Below, one piece after another: positions 6,288 to 11,403 of a stretch of 11,403 bases of DNA. Below the pieces are notes generated by a model, which had not been told where the DNA came from, ran no database searches, and was given only the letters and a program-made list of their open reading frames with translations. Made by a program: the position numbers and the translations under genes. Source of the stretch: Phycisphaerae bacterium (GTDB lineage: Bacteria; Planctomycetota; Phycisphaerae; SM23-33); assembly GCA_030754715.1 (NCBI GenBank), contig JASLZV010000025.1, positions 1-11,403 on the forward strand. Reading direction: 5' to 3'. Position 1 is the first letter of the stretch; every line of letters starts with the position of its first letter.

Positions 6288-7427
6288 ATGAAGGTTTGCC
6301 ACGTCATTACGCGGATGATCCTGGGAGGGGCGCAGGAAAACACTATCTTGACCTGTGAGGGACTGCACGCCCGCGGACACCAGGTTACGTTGATAACCGG
6401 TCCGGCCCTGGGCCCGGAGGGCCAACTGATGACCCGGGCGCGGGCCGGCGGGTATCGCGTGATCGAGATAGCCGACCTGCGCCGAGAGATCCACCCGCTG
6501 CGCGACCGGCGCAGTTACCGCGAACTGCTGCGGTGCCTGGAAGAACTTCGCCCCGACATTATGCACTCACATTCGTCCAAGGCGGGCGTGCTGGCGCGGA
6601 AGGCGGCCGGGCGCATCGGCGGAATGAAGATAGTCCACACGGTTCACGGGTTGCCGTTCCACCGGTATCTGCCGTGGTGGCGCAACTGGCTGTACGTCGC
6701 GCTGGAGAGGCGGGCTGCCCGCCGGACCGACGCGATTATCAGCGTGGCCGACGCGATGACCCGCCAGGCGTTGGCGGTCGACGTGGGGCGGTCGGAGCAG
6801 TACACCACGATTTACAGCGGGATCGAGATTGAACCGTATCTCACACAGCCGCAGGCGGCCGAGACGTTCCGTGACTCGCTGAACCTGCCCGCGGGCGATA
6901 TTCTTGTGACGCAGGTGTCGCGCCTGGCCGAACTGAAAGGCCATCGCTACATTGTGAAGGCGGCCGAGCGAATGGACGACCGGCGGGTGCATTTTTGTTT
7001 CGTCGGGGACGGCAAATGGCGGCGGCGGATCGAGGCCGACATCGAGCGGCGCGGCTTGACGGATCGCTTCCATCTGACCGGACTGCTGCCGCCGGAAGAT
7101 ATCCCGGCGGTGATGCACGCCAGCGACGTGGTGGTGCACTGTTCTCTGCGTGAGGGCCTGGCGCGGGCGCTGCCGCAGGCAATGCTGGCGGGGCGGCCGG
7201 TGGTGTCCTTCGACGTCGATGGCGCCGCGGACGTGGTGGACGAATCGACCGGTATCCTCCTGCCGTCGAAGGACGCCAAGGCCCTGGCGGATGCGATTGA
7301 CACGCTGCTGGGCTCGAGCGAACTTCGCCGGCGCCTCGGGGCGGCCGGGCGCGGAAAATGCCGCGAAATCTTCTCCCACCACCGCATGGTCGAACAGATC
7401 GAAAAACTTTACCGGTCGCTGGCGTGA
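6288..7427 (+). CDS. GT4-type retaining glycosyltransferase (GT-B fold)
   Basis: A 379-residue family-4-like glycosyltransferase that would move a sugar from a nucleotide-sugar donor to an unknown acceptor, commonly in polysaccharide, lipopolysaccharide or glycolipid synthesis at the cytoplasmic face of the membrane. The N-terminal acceptor domain has MKVCHVITRMILGGAQ (1-16), MHSHSSKAGVLARKAAG (92-108) and IVHTVHG (115-121). The C-terminal donor domain has QVSRLAELKGH (209-219) with the phosphate-contacting Arg212 and Lys217, FVGDGKWRRRIE (238-249), HLTGLLPPEDIPAVMHASDV (262-281) and SLREGLARALPQAMLAGRPVV (286-306). In the usual E-x7-E motif the second Glu is Gln (Glu289...Gln297). The ATG at 6288 is chosen over an upstream TTG because the protein then begins at the family's first beta strand. 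A GcvT-like gene follows after 58 bp, possibly on the same transcript. Confidence 0.88.
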   Translation: MKVCHVITRMILGGAQENTILTCEGLHARGHQVTLITGPALGPEGQLMTRARAGGYRVIEIADLRREIHPLRDRRSYRELLRCLEELRPDIMHSHSSKAGVLARKAAGRIGGMKIVHTVHGLPFHRYLPWWRNWLYVALERRAARRTDAIISVADAMTRQALAVDVGRSEQYTTIYSGIEIEPYLTQPQAAETFRDSLNLPAGDILVTQVSRLAELKGHRYIVKAAERMDDRRVHFCFVGDGKWRRRIEADIERRGLTDRFHLTGLLPPEDIPAVMHASDVVVHCSLREGLARALPQAMLAGRPVVSFDVDGAADVVDESTGILLPSKDAKALADAIDTLLGSSELRRRLGAAGRGKCREIFSHHRMVEQIEKLYRSLA

Positions 7428-7485
7428 ACGCCACCCGACAGACGTGCTGCGGCCGCCTCGGCAGCCGGCTCGAAGGGAGCATTCG

Positions 7486-8622
7486 ATGACGGATGAGATA
7501 CTGAGGAGCGCGCTTTACGGGGCGCACGTAGCCGGCGGGGCGACGATGGGCCGGGAGTGCGGCTGGGAAGTGCCGATGAGTTACCGCGACGCGCAGACCG
7601 AGGCGGCAGAGGTGCGCAGGTACGCCGGTGTGTTCGACTTGTCGCACCTGGGGCGAATCCGAATCCGCGGCGATGAATCGCTGGATCTGGTCGAGAGCCT
7701 CTGCACGGCCGACGTGATTCACCAGGAAGACGACACGACTCGATACACGCTGCTGCTGAACGAATCGGGCGGTGTGGTGGCCGACGCGATGGTCGTGCGC
7801 CTGGAGGACTTTTGGCTGATTACCACCGACACGTGCAATCGTCTGAAGGTGCTGGCCCACGCCCGGGAGATAGCCGAGGGCCTGGAGGTGAAGGTTGACG
7901 ACCAGACGCCCAAGACGGCGATGTTGGGCATCTGCGGTGCGGGGGCGATGGAGGTGATGGACGCGGTGCTGCCGCAAAAGCTCGGTGATCTGCCGGCCGG
8001 CGGGGTGCGGATGGGATCGCTCATGATCGCGCGCTACATCGCGATGCGGACCGGTTACACCGGGCTGTGGGGCCTGGAGGTGATTCTGCCGAAGATGTTC
8101 GTCGGCAAGGCGTGGAGGTTCATTACTGAAAAAACCGGCGACAAATGTCTGGCGCCGGCGGGGATGGCCGCCCGCGACGTGCTGCGGATAGAGGCCGGGC
8201 GCCCCCGCTACGGACACGAACTGGACGAGACGATCGACCCGGTGACGGCCGGGCTGGCTTGGGCGGTGGACTTCGGCCATGAGTTCATCGGGCGAAGGGC
8301 ACTGGAAGAGATCAGGCAGGCCGCCCCGACGCGCAAGCGCATCGGGCTTGGTCTGACAGCGACGGCCGACCGGCAGCAGCCCGGGGCGATTCCCGCGCGG
8401 GGTGCGGCTGTTTCCCTGTCGGATGGCGGCGAGGTGGGCGCGATTACCAGCGCGACGTTTTCACCGGCACTGGACAAGATCGTTGCGATGGCGTACGTGG
8501 CGACCGAGGCAGCCGAGGTGGGCGCGAGCCTTGGGGTTGCAGCCGGCGGGCCTGGCCCCGGGGGTGGGCAGGTGGCTGCGGAGATTATGGAACTGCCCTT
8601 TGTGCGGACCGGCCCGAAGTAG
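7486..8622 (+). CDS. gcvT: GcvT-like aminomethyltransferase / folate-binding protein
   Basis: A 378-residue protein of the GcvT (glycine cleavage T) family, which takes the aminomethyl group from lipoylated H protein and passes it to tetrahydrofolate, releasing ammonia. Segments in order: GWEVPMSY (26-33), GVFDLSHLGRIRI (48-60), YTLLLNESGGVVAD (87-100), RTGYTGLWGLEVILP (188-202), PAGMAARDVLRIEA (224-237), ELDETIDPVTAGLAWAV (245-261) and ITSATFSPALDK (320-331). Residues matching folate-site positions of the Thermotoga enzyme, by alignment from memory, are kept: Tyr87, Asp100 (catalytic Asp), Tyr191, Glu198 and Arg230. Deviations are the usual first Asp of the DD pair becoming Ala99, the common FxGP becoming ICGAGA, and TSG becoming TSA. 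The ATG is preceded by GGGAG (7475-7479) 6 nt upstream. No gcvH or gcvP lies nearby, so a specialised folate-dependent role is possible. Confidence 0.82.
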   Translation: MTDEILRSALYGAHVAGGATMGRECGWEVPMSYRDAQTEAAEVRRYAGVFDLSHLGRIRIRGDESLDLVESLCTADVIHQEDDTTRYTLLLNESGGVVADAMVVRLEDFWLITTDTCNRLKVLAHAREIAEGLEVKVDDQTPKTAMLGICGAGAMEVMDAVLPQKLGDLPAGGVRMGSLMIARYIAMRTGYTGLWGLEVILPKMFVGKAWRFITEKTGDKCLAPAGMAARDVLRIEAGRPRYGHELDETIDPVTAGLAWAVDFGHEFIGRRALEEIRQAAPTRKRIGLGLTATADRQQPGAIPARGAAVSLSDGGEVGAITSATFSPALDKIVAMAYVATEAAEVGASLGVAAGGPGPGGGQVAAEIMELPFVRTGPK

Positions 8623-8666
8623 CGGCGCCTCTGTGCCGCCGCGGGCGGAGCGACAATGTGCGGCTC

Positions 8667-8695
8667 TTGACTTGGAAACCTTGGGGCACGATGAT
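8667..8695 (+). promoter_or_regulatory. Candidate lysS promoter
   Basis: TTGACT (8667-8672, 5/6), a 17-bp spacer and GATGAT (8690-8695, 4/6). Transcription from about 8702 would give a leader of about 140 nt before lysS, including a hairpin and the decayed lysS-like copy. Matches were counted by eye. Confidence 0.4.
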
Positions 8696-8699
8696 GCTC

Positions 8700-8750
8700 G
8701 TGCGAATCCCCTTTTTGTGTAACGAACACGTGCGGGCAAGGATTCCGCAC
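8700..8750 (+). promoter_or_regulatory. Inverted repeat in the lysS leader
   Basis: GTGCGAATCC (8700-8709) can pair with GGATTCCGCAC (8740-8750), giving ten base pairs with one bulged C at 8745 around a 30-nt loop. The loop contains a smaller inverted repeat, GTGT (8717-8720) with ACAC (8726-8729), and a run of five T (8712-8716). It lies at the expected 5' end of the lysS transcript. It could be a 5' stabilising or regulatory hairpin, or part of the end of the gcvT transcript. It does not resemble a T-box or lysine riboswitch that I recognise. Confidence 0.35.
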
Positions 8751-8751
8751 C

Positions 8752-8907
8752 CGTTGAGAAGAACGCCGATAAAGGTATAGGCGAGCGGACCGACGAAACT
8801 CCGGAAGATCAGGGACCCCGGCGTTGATAGGCGTTGAAAAAGATGCTGGAAAAGGTACAGGCGGACAGACTGGCGAAACTTCGGAAGACCAGGGAACTGG
8901 GGATCGA
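8752..8907 (+). repeat. Imperfect tandem duplication covering the lysS 5' end (copies 8752-8827 and 8832-8907)
   Basis: Aligned without gaps at an offset of exactly 80 bp, the two copies agree at 55 of 76 positions by hand count. Shared blocks include CGTTGA, AAAGGTA, AGGCG, CGAAACT, CGGAAGA and CAGGGA. The second copy is the start of lysS. Translated in the lysS register, the first copy (TTG at 8754) reads LRRTPIKV, stop, ASGPTKLRKIRDPGVD against the real MKKMLEKVQADRLAKLRKTRELGID. Differences fall on all three codon positions alike (6, 9 and 6), as expected if the first copy no longer codes. At the junction GGCGTTGA occurs twice, 10 bp apart (8820-8827 and 8830-8837). An offset of 80 is not a multiple of three, so the copies are in different frames. 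Confidence 0.8.
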
Positions 8908-10294
8908 CCCTTACGGCCTGCGGTACGACACGGCCGAGGCGATCGGCGGGGTCCTCGCGCGATTCGAGGAGGACAAGGAAGGCCAGTCGGCCGATGCAGC
9001 CGGTCGGCTTGTGCTGCTGCGCGACATGGGCAAGATGATCTTTGCCCACATCCGCGACCAGGGCGCGCAGATGCAGATCGCCCTGCGCAAGGGTGCCCTG
9101 GACGAGAGGTCGTGGAAGTTGGCCAAACTTCTGGATCTGGGCGACATCGTTGCGGTGGCCGGTCCGCTGAGCAGGACCAGGACGGGCGAGATAACCATCT
9201 GGGCCGAGCGGTTGACGCTGCTGTGCAAGAGCCTCAATCCGATGCCAGAGAAGTTTCACGGCCTGCAGGACGTGGAGACCCGCTACCGACGGCGGTACCT
9301 GGACCTGATGACCAACCCCGGGGCGATGGCCAACTTCAAGAAGCGCATCGCCATAATCGACCACATGCGATCGGCGTTGAAGGGCAAGGGATTCTGGGAG
9401 GTGGAAACGCCGATGATGCAGTCGCTGTACGGCGGGGCTGCGGCCCGGCCGTTCGTTACCCACCACAACACCCTCGATACCGATCTGTACATGCGGATCA
9501 GTCCGGAGTTGTACCTCAAGCGCCTGCTGGTGGGCGGCATGGAAAAGGTGTTCGAGATCAACCGCAACTTCCGCAACGAGGGGCTGGACACCCGCCACAA
9601 CCCGGAGTTCACCATGATGGAACTCTACCAGGCCTACGGCGACTACGAGGTAATGATGGATATCACCGAGGAGTTGATTTCGACGGCGGCCGGCGAGGTG
9701 TGCGGGTCGGTGAGGCTGCCTTACGGCGACGTTGAGATCGACTACTCGCGACCGTGGCGGCGGGCGACGTATGCGGATTTGCTGGCCGAGCACGCGCAGG
9801 TGGCGATGGCTGACGCGGAGGGCGTGCGGGCCAAGGCCCGTGAATTGGGAATGGAGGAGTCCGACAAGGACGACGCGGTCGTAATCAACGAGTTGTTCGA
9901 CCAGACGGTCGAGCGAAACCTGGTTCAGCCGACGTTCGTGAAGGATTACCCGGCCGACCTGTGCCCGCTGACGCGGCGTAAGGCCGGCGATGCGAGTGTT
10001 GCCGAGCGGTTTGAACTGTTCGTTGCGGGCATGGAGATCGCCAACGCGTATACGGAGCTGAACGATCCGGCGGTGCAGGAAGAGAATTTCGCCCGTCAAC
10101 TGAAGGGCGAAGGCGACGGTCAGACGATGCGCGTGATGGATGATGATTTCATAACGGCCCTGCGTCACGGCATGCCGCCGGCGGGCGGGCTTGGCGTGGG
10201 CATTGACAGAGTGGTCATGCTGTTGACAGATACGCCAAGCATCCGCGACGTGATCCTTTTCCCCGTGCTGCGGAGCCCCGGACGGGGGGGGTGA
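8843..10294 (+). CDS. lysS: Lysyl-tRNA synthetase, class II
   Basis: A 483-residue class II lysyl-tRNA synthetase, which charges tRNA-Lys with lysine. The N-terminal anticodon-binding OB-fold domain spans about 55-130 (LVLLRDMGKMIFAHIRD; GDIVAVAGPLSRTRTGEITI). The catalytic domain has motif 1 around GFWEVETPMMQ (183-193), the lysine/adenylate region YMRISPELYLKRLLVGG (216-232), motif 2 VFEINRNFRNEG (236-247) with HNPEFTMMELYQAY (252-265), the AERFELFVAGMEIANAYTEL segment (387-406), and motif 3 GLGVGIDRVVMLL (449-461). Length is close to the family norm. The start is ATG 8843 or TTG 8834; a TAG at 8828-8830 rules out anything further upstream, and the Shine-Dalgarno is poor for both. The leader carries a decayed copy of this gene's own first codons. 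The gene ends in eight consecutive G before TGA. A LolC/E-type permease gene follows after 34 bp. Confidence 0.96.
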   Translation: MLEKVQADRLAKLRKTRELGIDPYGLRYDTAEAIGGVLARFEEDKEGQSADAAGRLVLLRDMGKMIFAHIRDQGAQMQIALRKGALDERSWKLAKLLDLGDIVAVAGPLSRTRTGEITIWAERLTLLCKSLNPMPEKFHGLQDVETRYRRRYLDLMTNPGAMANFKKRIAIIDHMRSALKGKGFWEVETPMMQSLYGGAAARPFVTHHNTLDTDLYMRISPELYLKRLLVGGMEKVFEINRNFRNEGLDTRHNPEFTMMELYQAYGDYEVMMDITEELISTAAGEVCGSVRLPYGDVEIDYSRPWRRATYADLLAEHAQVAMADAEGVRAKARELGMEESDKDDAVVINELFDQTVERNLVQPTFVKDYPADLCPLTRRKAGDASVAERFELFVAGMEIANAYTELNDPAVQEENFARQLKGEGDGQTMRVMDDDFITALRHGMPPAGGLGVGIDRVVMLLTDTPSIRDVILFPVLRSPGRGG

Positions 10295-10328
10295 TTACCG
10301 TGGTGTGCTTGGCGGTTACCGATTACCA

Positions 10329-11403
10329 ATGTACAAATTGTTCCTTTGCCTTCGATACCTCAGGAGCCGCGCAGTCGCCTACATTGCGGTGCTGGGGGTG
10401 GCGCTGTGCGTGGCGATGATGGTGATCGTCAACAGCGTGATGACCGGCTTTGTCAACAAAATCGAGAGTGCGGCCAAGGGGCTGTTCGGCGACATCGTGA
10501 TGGATTCGGCGGGCCAGCACGGTCTGGGATACTACGACGAGTTCATCGAGGAGGTCAGGCGGCAGGTGCCGGAGGTGCAGGCGGCCGCCCCGTATATCCT
10601 CAGTTACGGTATCCTGCGCATTGCCGGACAGGAGCACTACCGGCACGCCGTTCAGGTAGCCGGGCTTCGCCTGGGCGCCCAGGCCGCGGTGACGGACTTT
10701 GAGATGGGGCTGTTTGCTCAGAGGCAGGCCCCCAAGCCCACATGGGACCCGCCGGTTGATATGCTGCTGCGGCGTATAGCCGAGGAACACAAGGCCACCT
10801 GGGACCTGCGGCGGCGCGTGGACGAGGGGGAGCTGCCGACCGAAAAGGCTCACCTGCTGGGGCGGATCGACAACGCCCTGCTGATTCAGAAAGAGGCCGA
10901 CGCGAACCTGCGGGACATCGAGGCCAACCGGGCCGCGCTGGACAGGTGGCAGAAGGAACTCGACCGCGCCGAGGAGGATGGCGCCGACGCCGAGACCTTG
11001 AGGCGCCTGCGCTGGCGGGTGATGCGATCCCAGCGCGTCACATGGGAGGACCCGAGCGACCGGGTGATCCTAGGCCTGGGTATTCCGGCTTTGAGTTTCC
11101 GGACCAACAATGGCAAAGTGGTGCGTCTGTGGCTGCCCGGACAAAAGGTGGTGCTTTACGTCTTTCCGCTGGGTAGGGGCGGCCTGGACCTCAGCGAGAT
11201 GCACCCGGAGATCCGAAACCTCAGCGTGGTGGATGATTGCAAGACCGGCGTTGCGAGCATCGACTCGGCCTTCGTGTACATTCCCTTCGAGACGCTTCAG
11301 AAACTCAACCACATGGAGGCCCAGTACGCCGCGGCCGACCCCAAGCGGGTCGTCGACCCGGCGCGCTGCAGCCAGATCCTGTTTAAGGCCGGACCGCGCC
11401 AGG
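10329..11403 (+). CDS. ABC transporter permease, LolC/LolE (MacB-like) family, 3' truncated
   Basis: The first 358 codons of a FtsX/MacB-type permease, open to the window edge. A short cytoplasmic start (LRYLRSR, 8-14) is followed by one hydrophobic helix (about 16-40, VAYIAVLGVALCVAMMVIVN) and a large periplasmic domain. This matches LolC/LolE, which with the ATPase LolD extract lipoproteins from the inner membrane. Family-like segments are VPEVQAAAPYI (80-90), GIPALSFRTNNGKVVRLWLP (251-270) and IDSAFVYIPFETLQKLN (311-327). Residues about 142-236 are an unusually long charged helical insertion, probably coiled coil, absent from E. coli LolC/E. The remaining three helices lie beyond the edge. 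The start ATG has no Shine-Dalgarno; GTG at 10305 is a longer alternative. It follows lysS by 34 bp, an order I recall from some other phyla, and is probably cotranscribed. A LolD-type ATPase would be expected next. Confidence 0.82.
   Translation, partial: MYKLFLCLRYLRSRAVAYIAVLGVALCVAMMVIVNSVMTGFVNKIESAAKGLFGDIVMDSAGQHGLGYYDEFIEEVRRQVPEVQAAAPYILSYGILRIAGQEHYRHAVQVAGLRLGAQAAVTDFEMGLFAQRQAPKPTWDPPVDMLLRRIAEEHKATWDLRRRVDEGELPTEKAHLLGRIDNALLIQKEADANLRDIEANRAALDRWQKELDRAEEDGADAETLRRLRWRVMRSQRVTWEDPSDRVILGLGIPALSFRTNNGKVVRLWLPGQKVVLYVFPLGRGGLDLSEMHPEIRNLSVVDDCKTGVASIDSAFVYIPFETLQKLNHMEAQYAAADPKRVVDPARCSQILFKAGPRQ

Noticed and set aside
6180..6566. 129-codon N-terminal extension of the murJ frame
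   Set aside because: The extension crosses into the divergent glycosyltransferase gene, is not MurJ-like, and TATAAT lies just before ATG 6179.
7150..7485. Upstream extension of the gcvT frame
   Set aside because: It is a shadow of the end of the glycosyltransferase gene, and the ATG at 7486 has a clear ribosome site.
8622..8642. GCGGCG...CGCCGC hairpin as gcvT terminator
   Set aside because: The stem is short and no T tract follows; such pairings are common in GC-rich spacers.
8640..8842. T-box or lysine riboswitch controlling lysS
   Set aside because: No T-box consensus (UGGNACCGCG-like) and no room or recognisable core for a lysine riboswitch.
8585..10168. 527-codon open frame on the minus strand opposite lysS
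   Set aside because: It is the shadow of a complete class II lysyl-tRNA synthetase on the plus strand.

Overview
The window is GC-rich bacterial chromosomal DNA, densely coding, with housekeeping genes and no mobile elements, CRISPR arrays or RNA genes that I can see. The protein repertoire and local style point to a planctomycete-type organism, probably Phycisphaerae or a relative. The clues are a MurJ with an extra segment before its eighth helix, a LolC/E-type permease with a long helical insertion directly after lysS, a free-standing TPR protein, and mixed ATG/GTG starts. This placement rests on memory of such proteins, not on a search, so it is moderate at best.

Layout. At the left edge is the C-terminal half of a xylulokinase (+). 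It is followed by ksgA/rsmA (16S rRNA dimethyltransferase, +), a cytoplasmic TPR protein (+), rpsT (ribosomal protein S20, +) and a TlyA-like 2'-O-methyltransferase that lacks the usual S4 domain (+). The lipid II flippase gene murJ lies on the minus strand, convergent with the methyltransferase gene. Divergent from murJ are a GT4-type glycosyltransferase and a GcvT-like aminomethyltransferase (both +, probably one transcript). Then come lysS (class II lysyl-tRNA synthetase, +) and the first 358 codons of an ABC transporter permease of the LolC/LolE type (+), which runs off the right edge.

Functional themes. Translation and ribosome maturation are represented by ksgA, rpsT, the TlyA-like enzyme and lysS. 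Cell envelope work is represented by murJ, the glycosyltransferase and the permease. The genes are mostly separate transcription units; candidate promoters can be proposed before ksgA, the TPR gene, rpsT, the TlyA-like gene, murJ and lysS.

Most interesting observations. (1) The non-coding leader of lysS holds a decayed copy, about 72% identical by hand count over 76 bp and offset by exactly 80 bp, of the first 24 or so codons of lysS itself; its reading frame is broken by TAG. (2) Two genes, murJ and the TlyA-like gene, have a perfect TATAAT 7-8 nt before their start codon, so their mRNAs should be leaderless. (3) A weaker 40-bp-offset repetition of the start region also precedes the TlyA-like gene. 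No new multi-gene system is evident; the unusual signals concern how genes start.
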